DNA of 64,000 bases from Hyphomicrobium_A sp964493785 (GTDB lineage: Bacteria; Pseudomonadota; Alphaproteobacteria; Rhizobiales; Hyphomicrobiaceae). The stretch is from assembly GCA_964493785.1 (NCBI GenBank), contig CAZBPM010000023.1:1-64000 (forward strand), in the 5' to 3' direction. Shown here in pieces: positions 20,471 to 28,345 of the stretch; position 1 is the stretch's first letter, and each line of letters starts with the position of its first letter. The notes beneath the pieces are model-generated. The model did not search any database and was not told where the DNA came from. It worked only from the letters and a program-made list of their open reading frames with translations. Made by a program: the position numbers and the translations under genes.

Positions 20471-20495
20471 GGAACTGCTCGGGCGCTGTGACGTT
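20471..20495 (+). promoter_or_regulatory. EcfG-type promoter of the DUF3309 gene
   Basis: GGAAC (20471-20475), 16 bases, then CGTT (20492-20495). The DUF3309 ATG is 33 bases past the -10. The same spacing to the ATG is seen at the lipoprotein gene. Confidence 0.65.
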
Positions 20496-20527
20496 GGCAT
20501 CTCGAAGAAGATAAGGAGCCAACTCAA

Positions 20528-20683
20528 ATGCTCGAAACTATTCTGCTCGTAATTCTTGTTCTGGCTTTGCTCGGAGCACTGCCGCGGTGGGGACATAGCC
20601 GCAACTGGGGCTACGGTCCGTCGGGACTGTTGGGAACGGTGCTCCTCGTCGTGCTGGTGATCTTTCTTGTCCAACGCGTCTAA
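20528..20683 (+). CDS. DUF3309 micro-protein, 51 aa
   Basis: A 51-residue membrane micro-protein. A first hydrophobic helix (LETILLVILVLALLGALP), the conserved central RWGHSRNWGYGPSG and a second helix (LLGTVLLVVLVIFLV) match the DUF3309 family, which is widespread in proteobacteria and of unknown function. AAGGAG precedes the ATG. An EcfG-type promoter upstream suggests stress induction. Its TAA overlaps the stop of the convergent MFS gene by 4 bases. Confidence 0.85.
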   Translation: MLETILLVILVLALLGALPRWGHSRNWGYGPSGLLGTVLLVVLVIFLVQRV

Positions 20684-21966
20684 CTGATCGGCGGCGACGG
20701 CGTCGTCGCGGGCTTTGGCATCTCGACGCGGACAGTGTCGAGATGCGCATCCCGCAACCCCGGAAATATCTTCGCCCAGATTCCCGTCAGCGCTATCGAT
20801 CCCACCCCGCCGAAGATCGCTGCGCCGACCGGCCCTAAAAACCGCGCAGCGACGCCGCTTTCAAATTCGCCCAGCTCGTTCGAAGCGCTGATGAAAAGGC
20901 TGGAGACCGCCGTCACGCGCCCGCGCATCGGATCCGGCGTGACGAGCTGCACCAGGCTTTGGCGGACGAACACCGACACCGCATCTGCTGCACCCAGCGC
21001 CGCCAATGCGAGCATCGACACCCACAGCCACGTCGAAGCCGCGAATATGATCGTCGCAAACCCGTAAGCCGCTACTGACACGAGCATCCAGAATCCGGCG
21101 TTGCGCTGGATAGGCCGCGTGCTGAGCGCGAGCGCCATCAAGCCCCCGCCGATTGCGGGACCGGACCGCAGCAGCCCGAAGCCGTCCGGACCGATATGCA
21201 GCACATCGCGCGCGAACACCGGCAGCAGCGCCGTGACGCCACCGAGCAGCACCGCAAACAGATCGAGCGATATCGCGCCGAACACGATCTTGTTCGACCA
21301 CACGTACCGCAAACCTTCGGCGATGAGCTGCAGTCTGCCGCCGCCCTGGTGCTCGGGTTTCGTGTTGGCCGATATGAACCACACCGCGACGCCCGCGCAG
21401 AAGTAGAGCCCCGCCGCCGTGCCGTAGGCGGCTGGCACCGACACCGCGCACAGCACGCCGCCGAGCCACGGACCGATCACCATCCCGCCCTGCATCGCCA
21501 GCGTATTCCAGCCGATGGCGCGCGGCAGTATCTCGCGCGGCACCAGCATCGGCCCAAGCGAGGCCGACGCGGGCATAGTGAACGCGCGGCCGATACCGAA
21601 CACGCCAGCGATCGCGAAGATCGCGGTTATGCTGGGATGCTCTGCGCCTGCGTTGATAGCCAGACCTGCCGAGCAGGCGAGCTGCAAGGCGCAGCACGCT
21701 ATGAGGATCTTGCGCCGGTCGTAGCGATCCGCCGTCTCGCCCGCCAGCAGGACGAACGCGAACATCGGCACGAACTGAACCAGCCCGATCATCCCCACCA
21801 TGAAGGAGCTGTACGCGACCGAATGCTCCAGCCGCGCCACCGAGTAGACCTGCCAGCCCAGCGTCACGCTCTGCGTCAGCATGGCGACCGACGACAGGAA
21901 GCGCCCGGTGAGCAGCAGCGAGAAATCGGGATAGCGAAATAACGGAAAGGCGTTTGCCTGAAGCAT
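20680..21966 (-). CDS. MFS exporter (MFS_3 / EntS-like)
   Basis: A 428-residue, 12-helix major facilitator transporter. It has the MFS_3-type opening (FPLFRYPDFSLLLTGRFLSSVAMLTQSVTLGWQVY), the loop motif GETADRYDRRKIL between helices 2 and 3, and VTPDPMRGRVTAVSSLF in the C-terminal half. Relatives export siderophores (EntS) or drugs; the substrate here is unknown. Not part of an obvious operon. The 3' end overlaps the convergent DUF3309 gene by 4 bases. Confidence 0.9.
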   Translation of the reverse strand: MLQANAFPLFRYPDFSLLLTGRFLSSVAMLTQSVTLGWQVYSVARLEHSVAYSSFMVGMIGLVQFVPMFAFVLLAGETADRYDRRKILIACCALQLACSAGLAINAGAEHPSITAIFAIAGVFGIGRAFTMPASASLGPMLVPREILPRAIGWNTLAMQGGMVIGPWLGGVLCAVSVPAAYGTAAGLYFCAGVAVWFISANTKPEHQGGGRLQLIAEGLRYVWSNKIVFGAISLDLFAVLLGGVTALLPVFARDVLHIGPDGFGLLRSGPAIGGGLMALALSTRPIQRNAGFWMLVSVAAYGFATIIFAASTWLWVSMLALAALGAADAVSVFVRQSLVQLVTPDPMRGRVTAVSSLFISASNELGEFESGVAARFLGPVGAAIFGGVGSIALTGIWAKIFPGLRDAHLDTVRVEMPKPATTPSPPIS

Positions 21967-22129
21967 ATGGATGGGCGCTCAACCCTCGAGGCCACATCGA
22001 GTTGGGCCTTCGGCCGCGGTTCTAGTCCATGATCCTTGCGGGATCGACAACGGATGTTGACGCACCACGGCGTGCAGCCGAACTCGCCGCCTCGCGGCGC
22101 CCGGGGGCGCACAGCCGACGATACATTCA

Positions 22130-22138
22130 TGCTATGAT
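22130..22138 (+). promoter_or_regulatory. Extended -10 promoter candidate
   Basis: TGCTATGAT is an extended -10 (TGn-TATGAT) 72 bases before the NTF2-like start codon; no good -35 is seen, as is common with extended -10 promoters. Confidence 0.35.
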
Positions 22139-22210
22139 AGTGGGGGCCCGCTCGTCCCCGGGCGGGGCGGTGGATTCCAGCAGCAGAGGCACCCGAGCCA
22201 GAGCGACATC

Positions 22211-22633
22211 GTGACCATCTCGGACAGCGACGCGGCAGAGCTGCTCTATGCGGCGCACGAGGCCTGGAACAAGCGTGACATCGCGCGCCTGCTGGACCTC
22301 TTCGACGACGAAATGACCTACTGGAGCAATGTCGGCTCCCCGGGCGGACAGACCCTGATCCGCGGGAAACGGGATTTCGTCGAATTCCTGAGCCGCCTCC
22401 AGGATATGCAGGGGCTGTCTGTCCCCCATAGCCTGCGCTTCAAGGACGGGACCGCCTCAGCGAGTGTGGAGTTCTATCTCAAGCACCTGCGCACCGGATA
22501 TTCGCATTCAGGCACCTTCCGGCAGAAGCTGACGTTCCGCGACGGCCGCATCCTGCGCATGGACGAGTTCCACGATGCCCCGGCGCTGGAAACGTTCCTC
22601 GCGCTCCTCAGCGGCGCGTCATCGACGCAATAG
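22211..22633 (+). CDS. NTF2-like (SnoaL-type) protein, paralog 1
   Basis: A 140-residue single-domain protein of the NTF2/SnoaL fold: an N-terminal helix (LLYAAHEAWNKRDIARLLDLF), MTYWSNVGSPGG, then strands ending RILRMDEFHDAPALETFLALL. These folds serve as small-molecule isomerases, hydrolases or binding proteins; no activity can be assigned. Start is GTG. It is a clear paralog of the gene at 58676-59122, sharing MTY-x-x-N-x-G and R-x-x-FHDA. The tRNA-His gene lies 52 bases past its stop. Confidence 0.82.
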   Translation: MTISDSDAAELLYAAHEAWNKRDIARLLDLFDDEMTYWSNVGSPGGQTLIRGKRDFVEFLSRLQDMQGLSVPHSLRFKDGTASASVEFYLKHLRTGYSHSGTFRQKLTFRDGRILRMDEFHDAPALETFLALLSGASSTQ

Positions 22634-22685
22634 CGTCCGCGGGTGCGGATTGCCTCAGCAACTTCTATTTGGGGACCGGAGTGGA

Positions 22686-22762
22686 TGGTACCACCTCCCG
22701 GGCTCGAACCGGGGACCTCTAGATCCACAATCTAGCGCTCTAACCAACTGAGCTAAGGCGGC
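22686..22762 (-). tRNA. tRNA-His (anticodon GTG)
   Basis: A full cloverleaf of 77 bases including an encoded CCA. The anticodon stem CTAGA/TCTAG holds the loop TTGTGGA, giving anticodon GTG. The T-loop is TTCGAGC. The acceptor stem pairs GCCGCCT with AGGTGGT, including a G1-U72 pair, the discriminator is A73, and the base before G1 is T. So it lacks the almost universal G-1 and C73 of tRNA-His, a trait known for a large group of Alphaproteobacteria. Confidence 0.97.
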
Positions 22763-22966
22763 ACATCAACGACTTCAGGGACTTAGGCACCCGACGGTGG
22801 TAAGTCAATCGAGCTCAATCCCCGAGACCTTCGCACGGACGCCCGCCGCGATCTCCAAGGGATCCGGCCAGCGCTGACGTCAGCGAGAGCGCTCAAATAC
22901 AGCGACAGCGCGCACGAAGCAAGGCAGCCTTTGCCCGGCCGGCCGCTTTTGGAACGAGGCCCCGGC

Positions 22967-23338
22967 CTAGCGACCCTGGGCCTTCTGCGCCACCTCTGCC
23001 ACAAGCCTCCCCAGAACGTGTGCCTGGTGAGCGAACGTCTGCATCTGCTTCTGGGCGTAGCGCTGCTGGATCTCCATGTAATCCTTGAGATCGCGGGCCT
23101 TGGACAGCTCGGTGGCGAAGGCAAAGCTCGCCTGGATGTTCTGTTCCGCGAATTTCGAGATCTGCGTCTGCATCTCCGCAGCGCTGGAGGTCATGGCACC
23201 CTGCGACGCTGAGAGCGTGTCTTGTACCTTGCGCGCCATGTCGATGAACTGATTGTAGGCGCTCCGTGCCTGCTCGACGTTGCGCTCGGCGAGTTCGCGG
23301 ACGGCTTCCGGAAACTCGAACTGCGGCTTGTCGGACAT
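22967..23338 (-). CDS. Phasin family protein
   Basis: A 123-residue, almost wholly helical amphipathic protein of the phasin_2 type (FPEAVRELAERNVEQARSAYNQF, then EIQQRYAQKQMQTFAHQ). Phasins coat polyhydroxyalkanoate granules; many small Hyphomicrobiales members also occur away from PHA genes. No PHA gene is in the window. The start MSDKPQFEF at 23338 has AGGAGGAG about 8 bases upstream, ruling out the longer frame. Confidence 0.88.
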   Translation of the reverse strand: MSDKPQFEFPEAVRELAERNVEQARSAYNQFIDMARKVQDTLSASQGAMTSSAAEMQTQISKFAEQNIQASFAFATELSKARDLKDYMEIQQRYAQKQMQTFAHQAHVLGRLVAEVAQKAQGR

Positions 23339-23525
23339 CGAAGGTCTCCTCCTAGTGCCAGGATGGTTAGAGTGCCCGCTCCTGGTTTTCGGGCTGACAC
23401 GACTATAACGCGATCCGCCATTCAACAGTCGCGAAATGAATGTGGATACGTACAGCCCCCTGATTCAGCTCGTGGACGGAAGGTGCTTGCCACGCTAACA
23501 GATTTGAAGCCTTGGTGTTTCGCTC

Positions 23526-24809
23526 ATGCAAGTTGACGGCTCACGCGCTTTGTTGCCATCGACGGCCGCCGGCCCCGAGAAGGCGCTGGCTGCTTGTGTC
23601 GACCCCGCATGGGTCATCGACCCGGCCAAGGGCCAGGTGCTTGCTGCCAACGCCGCAGGCGCGGCCAGGCTGGGTTTGCATCCTGATGCCGCCTCCGGAA
23701 CCCTCGACGCCGCCATGCCGGGCCTCGTCCGCCTGCGCGCGATGCTGCGCGAACCGTTGGGCACCGGCCGCCGCGAGCCGCTGATCTTCTGGACTGCCTA
23801 CGGCGCCGAGAACCTCATCTGCGATGTCGAGGCCCTCCCCGAGACCGAAAACGCCGATCTCGTCCTCGTCAGCATCGCCACGACCGCCCATCGGCGCGCC
23901 GCGCCGACTCCTCCGCCCGCGGCCGAGGAAGCCCCCGCGGCCTTGCCGCCGCCGGTCACGCCCACACCGGATGACGCCGCCACGATGAGCCGCATCGCCG
24001 CGGCCATTCGCAACGGCTTTTCCGCCGGCCGAACCGACGTCCCGGCACCCGACCCCGAGGAGCTTCCCGCCCCTCCATCCGCCGAAAAGCGTGCGCAGTT
24101 CTCCAAGCTTGCGCATGAGTTGCGAACGCCGCTGAGCGCCATCGCCGCTGCCGCCGAGATCATGAAGGACGAGCGCTTCGGCACCATGCAGAACGAGCGC
24201 TACCGCAGCTATACCTCCGACATCCACGACAACGCCCGCCACGCGCTGGCGCTCATCAATCGCCTGCTGGGCGATGATCCGGCCGACGGAGCCGAACAAC
24301 CGCTCGATATGACGAGCGTCGACCTCAACGCCCTGGCGGAAGGCGCGGTGTCCGCCGTGCGTCCACTCGCAGAGGAGGCGGGCCTGAAGCTCGTGCACGA
24401 GTTCCATCGTCGCCTGCCTCAGGTCAGCGCCGACGCGACAACCGTGCGGCAGATCCTGTTCAACCTCCTCTCCAACGCGATCAAGTTCACGCCGAAAGGA
24501 GGCGACGTCCGCGTAGTCACTGGTCTCGGGTTCGACCGCTCGGTGTTCGTCGCCGTGCAGGACACCGGCATCGGCATGAGTGCCGATGCGATCGCCGCAG
24601 CCCTCAAGTCCGACGTACCTGCCAACCCTCAGCGCAGCGAGGCGGGGGGCCACGGAATAGGCTTGCCGCTTGCGCGCAATCTCGCGCAGTCGAACGGAGC
24701 GCGCCTCGAAATCGACAGCCAGCTCGGCGAGGGCACGGCGGTCGCGCTCATCTTCCCGCGCGATCACGTCATCGCAATCGATGACGCATCCGACGCTCTT
24801 TCGAATTAG
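23526..24809 (+). CDS. Soluble PAS-type sensor histidine kinase
   Basis: A 427-residue kinase with no membrane segment, so cytosolic. An N-terminal PAS-like domain (about 20-118) is followed by a Pro/Ala-rich linker (about 125-185), a HisKA dimerisation domain with phospho-accepting H197 (KLAHELRTPLSAI), and a HATPase domain with N-box NLLSNAIKF, G1 DTGIGM and G2 GGHGIGLPLA. All catalytic motifs are intact. No response regulator is adjacent, so it is an orphan kinase and its signal and partner are unknown. The ribosome site is poor. Confidence 0.9.
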   Translation: MQVDGSRALLPSTAAGPEKALAACVDPAWVIDPAKGQVLAANAAGAARLGLHPDAASGTLDAAMPGLVRLRAMLREPLGTGRREPLIFWTAYGAENLICDVEALPETENADLVLVSIATTAHRRAAPTPPPAAEEAPAALPPPVTPTPDDAATMSRIAAAIRNGFSAGRTDVPAPDPEELPAPPSAEKRAQFSKLAHELRTPLSAIAAAAEIMKDERFGTMQNERYRSYTSDIHDNARHALALINRLLGDDPADGAEQPLDMTSVDLNALAEGAVSAVRPLAEEAGLKLVHEFHRRLPQVSADATTVRQILFNLLSNAIKFTPKGGDVRVVTGLGFDRSVFVAVQDTGIGMSADAIAAALKSDVPANPQRSEAGGHGIGLPLARNLAQSNGARLEIDSQLGEGTAVALIFPRDHVIAIDDASDALSN

Positions 24810-24963
24810 ACGATTTCTAATCTATTGGCATTACTCGCGCTTTTGTTGACGCGGCCCGCGCGGCCACGTTAGGGATGTTGCAGTAGCGCAAGGCATCGCC
24901 ACCATGCCGACCGCTGCAATTCACCCATACCGGGGCCTTGAACCCCGACTATTGGAGCAATTG

Positions 24964-26001
24964 ATGCGGTCCTTCGGCGCCATTCTGCGTAGCGCGGCGT
25001 GCACCTTTCTTCTCGCCGTTGGAGGCATCGCACCTGCCTCCGCGGCTGGCGAAGTGAATATCTATTCGTATCGCGAGCCGGGCCTCATCAATCCGATGCT
25101 CGAGGCCTTCACCAAGGAAACCGGCATCAAGACCAACGTGGTGTTCGCCAAGGACGGTCTGATCGAGCGCCTGACTGCTGAAGGCAAGAACAGCCCCGCC
25201 GACGTCCTCCTCACCAACGAGTCCGGCCTGCTGTTCCAGGCAGTCAATGCCGGCGTCACTCAGCCGGTGAACTCGCCGACACTCGACAAGGAAATTCCTG
25301 CCAGCCTGCGCGCCGCCGACGATCAGTGGTTCGGCCTGACCAAGCGCGCCCGCGTCGTCTACGCCTCAAAGGATCGCGTCAAGCAGGACGCCATCACCTA
25401 CGAGGAACTGGCCGACCCGAAGTGGCGCGGCAAGATCTGCATCCGCTCGGGTCAGCACACCTACAACATCGCCCTCACGGCTTCGATGATCGCCCATCAC
25501 GGCGAGGAATACACCGAGAAGTGGCTGACCGGCCTCAAGTCCAATCTCGCCCGCCGCCCTGCAGGCGGTGACCGCGAAGGCGTCCGCGACGTGCAGGCGG
25601 GCCTCTGCGACATCGCCATCGGCAACACTTACTACATGGCGGCGATGCTCAAGAATCCCGAGCAGAAGGTCTGGGCCGATAGCGTCCGTATCATCTTCCC
25701 GAATGCGGCCGATCGCGGCACGCACGTCAACGTGTCGGGCATGGCGATGACGGCCAATCCACCCAACAAGGACAACGCGCTGCGGCTGATGGAATTTCTC
25801 GCCTCGCCGACGGCACAGCAGCTCTACGTGCAGGACAACGGCGAATATCCTGTGCTCGACGGTGTACCCGCCTCCGCAGTGGTGCAGAGCTGGGGACCCC
25901 TGAAGGCCGATCCGCTGCCGCTCACCAACATTGCCGCGCTGCGGAAGAAAGCTTCCGAGCTTGTCGACCGTGTTCAATTCGATCAGGGGCCTAGCAACTG
26001 A
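24964..26001 (+). CDS. Fe(3+) ABC transporter, periplasmic binding protein
   Basis: A 345-residue exported binding protein of the FbpA/FutA class. The signal peptide (FGAILRSAACTFLLAVGG ... ASAAG) is followed by VNIYSYREPGLINPMLEAF, characteristic of the family. The tyrosine pair of the ferric site is visible in GNTYYMA. Length is normal. The ATG at 24964 with GGAG upstream is preferred over an ATG at 24904 because it puts the signal peptide first. A possible promoter TTGACG-N17-TTAGGG lies at 24846-24874. It overlaps the next gene by one base. Confidence 0.92.
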   Translation: MRSFGAILRSAACTFLLAVGGIAPASAAGEVNIYSYREPGLINPMLEAFTKETGIKTNVVFAKDGLIERLTAEGKNSPADVLLTNESGLLFQAVNAGVTQPVNSPTLDKEIPASLRAADDQWFGLTKRARVVYASKDRVKQDAITYEELADPKWRGKICIRSGQHTYNIALTASMIAHHGEEYTEKWLTGLKSNLARRPAGGDREGVRDVQAGLCDIAIGNTYYMAAMLKNPEQKVWADSVRIIFPNAADRGTHVNVSGMAMTANPPNKDNALRLMEFLASPTAQQLYVQDNGEYPVLDGVPASAVVQSWGPLKADPLPLTNIAALRKKASELVDRVQFDQGPSN

Positions 26002-26525
26002 TGTCTGAGATCGACACTTTCCAGAATGGCCGTTCCTCTCGCGATTTCGCGATACCCGCGGCCGCCATGTTTCCCGCCGCTGAGCGTCTCGTGGGCGTCG
26101 GCTTCCGCTGCTGGCTGCAAGGCTTCCAGACCAGCGACATCGGCTGCTGGGAGCTGGCGTGGGAGGAAATCTCTCGCGCCGTCGGCCCTCAGGCTGCCAA
26201 GCCGCTGATGACCGAACTCGCCTGCTGGGTCCGCGCCGTGCAGGATTCCGCCGAGCGCCGCATCGAGGTCTTCCCCGCGCAGTCGCGCCGCTTCTGCCGC
26301 GACGAATGCCTCGCCATCTCGATGGTCGCCGCCTGCCAGCACTCGACGTGCCCTGCCTTCCGCGCCTGCGCCGTGGCGCTGCTCGGTTGCAACGACGTCG
26401 ATGAAGCCATCGAAGGCGCCGAGGGTTTCGCCCGCTGCCTCAAGGAAGCCGGCCAGATGCTATCGCCCGGCACCGTGTTCATGGGCGCTGGTCTTGTAAC
26501 GCCAGGCGTTCGCGGGCGCTGCTGA
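26001..26525 (+). CDS. Cysteine-rich protein of unknown function in the iron-import operon
   Basis: A 174-residue soluble protein with 11 cysteines (37, 49, 75, 99, 103, 112, 117, 123, 130, 146, 174). Seven of them fall in the helical stretch 99-146, spaced 3, 8, 4, 5, 6 and 15 residues apart. There is no signal peptide, so it should be cytosolic, where many free cysteines suggest binding of metal or an iron-sulfur cluster (inference). It starts within the stop of the binding-protein gene and is followed 49 bases later by the permease, so it belongs to this operon. I do not recognise the family. Confidence 0.75.
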   Translation: MSEIDTFQNGRSSRDFAIPAAAMFPAAERLVGVGFRCWLQGFQTSDIGCWELAWEEISRAVGPQAAKPLMTELACWVRAVQDSAERRIEVFPAQSRRFCRDECLAISMVAACQHSTCPAFRACAVALLGCNDVDEAIEGAEGFARCLKEAGQMLSPGTVFMGAGLVTPGVRGRC

Positions 26526-26574
26526 CGACGACGCGCTCGTCGTCCCGATGAGCTGAAGGAAGGCGCGCCGGCCG

Positions 26575-28332
26575 ATGGACGTTGAAGGGTCGAGGCTGAC
26601 GCTCCCTCGTTATCTCGCACAATCGTTGATCTCCGCCCGCCACGGCCTGCGCGACCTGCCCGAGACCGTGCGCAACTGGCATCGCCGCCGCACGTCGTCC
26701 CCCGCCTGGACGTTTGTCGTAGGCGCCATCCTGCTCGTCGTCGCCCTGCCGGTCGCCACCGTCGTGCTCCTTGCGCTGACGCCGACGGACAACATCTGGC
26801 CGCACCTAGTCTCGACCGTGCTGCCGGGCTCCATGCTGCGCACTTTGCTGCTGTCGTTCGGCGTCGCCTTGGTGACCCTCGTCGTCGGCAGCGGCACAGC
26901 CTGGCTCATCACCATGTATCGCTTCCCCGGGCGTGACCTGCTCGATCGCCTGCTCGTCGTCCCGCTGGCCGTGCCGACGTACATAGTCGCCTATTGCTAC
27001 GTCGAGCTTCTCGACTATGCCGGCCCGGTGCAGACGCACCTGCGAGCGACATTCGGTTTTACGACGATCACCGATTACTGGTTTCCTCAGATACGGTCGC
27101 TGGGCGGCGGCATCTTCATCATGTCGTCGGTGCTGTACCCTTACGTCTACCTCACCGCCCGCGCGAGCTTCGCGCAGCAATCCATCTGCGTGCTCGAGGT
27201 CGCACGCACGCTGGGCCGCTCGCCATTGGCGACATTCTTCGACGTAGCATTGCCGATAGCGCGCCCGGCAATCGCCGCCGGCGTCGCACTCGTCATCATG
27301 GAATGCCTGAATGATATTGGCGCCGTGCAATATCTCGGCATCGATACGCTCTCTGCCAGCATCTATGCGACCTGGGTCCAGCGCTCCAACATCGGCGGCG
27401 CCGCACAAATCGCCACGGTCATGCTGTTGCTCGTCGCCGCGCTGTTTGCCGCCGAGAGAGCGATGCGCGGCGGCGCACGCACCAACCACACCACCGGCCG
27501 TTACCGCTCAATTCCATTTCAGGAACTCGAGGGCTGGAAGGCTATTGCCGCGTCCACGCTGACGACCCTGCCGTTCGTGTTCGGCTTCGTCGTGCCGCTC
27601 GCCGTCATCGTTCCCGACGTCGCGACCCACTTCGACAGCGCAATGGCGAGTGGGTTCCTCACCGCCGCCGCCAATACGCTGATGTTGGCGACGATGGCAT
27701 CCGCCGTCGCCATCGCCGTGGCACTGACGCTGGCCTACGCCCGCCGCGTCGCCGGCAATCGCTTTATTCGTTCTGCCGGACGCATCGCGGCCCTCGGTTA
27801 TGCCGTGCCGGGCACCGTGCTCGCCATCGGCCTCCTCATACCCCTCGCCGGCTTCGACAACCGCGTCGATGATTTCATGCGCTCCCACATCGGCGTGTCG
27901 ACCGGCCTGCTCCTATCCGGCTCTCTGTTCGCGCTGGTCCTCGCCTACGTGATCCGCTTCCTCGCCGTCGCCCTGGCCTCGATCGAAGCCGGCCTCGACC
28001 GCATATCGACCAACCTCGACGCCGCCGCGCGCACGCTCGGCGCCTCCACGCTGTCGTCGCTGGGCCGCGTACACCTGCCTCTGCTCGTCGCCCCGCTTGG
28101 CGCCGCCGCGCTCCTCGTTTTCGTCGATTGCATGAAGGAGCTGCCCGCGACGCTACTCCTGCGCCCCTTCAATTTTGAGACGCTGGCGACGCACGTCTAC
28201 TCCCTCGCCTCGATTGAGCAGTTGGAGCAGGCTTCGCTCGCGGCGCTGATGATCGTCCTCGTCGGCCTCGTGCCCGTCCTGCTCCTGCACGAGGCGATCG
28301 CCGGCGGACGCCCCGGCGGCAGCGGCCGCTGA
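26575..28332 (+). CDS. Fe(3+) ABC transporter, fused double permease
   Basis: A 585-residue inner-membrane permease of the FbpB/SfuB type with about 12 helices in two homologous halves. Each half has the EAA-like coupling loop: ARTLGRSPLATFFDVALPIARPAIAAG and AARTLGASTLSSLGRVHLPLL. With the binding protein at 24964 it forms a ferric importer. No ATP-binding subunit (FbpC) is encoded next to it or elsewhere in the window, so the ATPase must come from another locus. Confidence 0.92.
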   Translation: MDVEGSRLTLPRYLAQSLISARHGLRDLPETVRNWHRRRTSSPAWTFVVGAILLVVALPVATVVLLALTPTDNIWPHLVSTVLPGSMLRTLLLSFGVALVTLVVGSGTAWLITMYRFPGRDLLDRLLVVPLAVPTYIVAYCYVELLDYAGPVQTHLRATFGFTTITDYWFPQIRSLGGGIFIMSSVLYPYVYLTARASFAQQSICVLEVARTLGRSPLATFFDVALPIARPAIAAGVALVIMECLNDIGAVQYLGIDTLSASIYATWVQRSNIGGAAQIATVMLLLVAALFAAERAMRGGARTNHTTGRYRSIPFQELEGWKAIAASTLTTLPFVFGFVVPLAVIVPDVATHFDSAMASGFLTAAANTLMLATMASAVAIAVALTLAYARRVAGNRFIRSAGRIAALGYAVPGTVLAIGLLIPLAGFDNRVDDFMRSHIGVSTGLLLSGSLFALVLAYVIRFLAVALASIEAGLDRISTNLDAAARTLGASTLSSLGRVHLPLLVAPLGAAALLVFVDCMKELPATLLLRPFNFETLATHVYSLASIEQLEQASLAALMIVLVGLVPVLLLHEAIAGGRPGGSGR

Positions 28333-28345
28333 CGCAGCTCAGGCT

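Noticed and set aside
23541..24767. 408-codon minus-strand frame opposite the histidine kinase
   Set aside because: The plus frame has intact H, N and G boxes; the other is a shadow.
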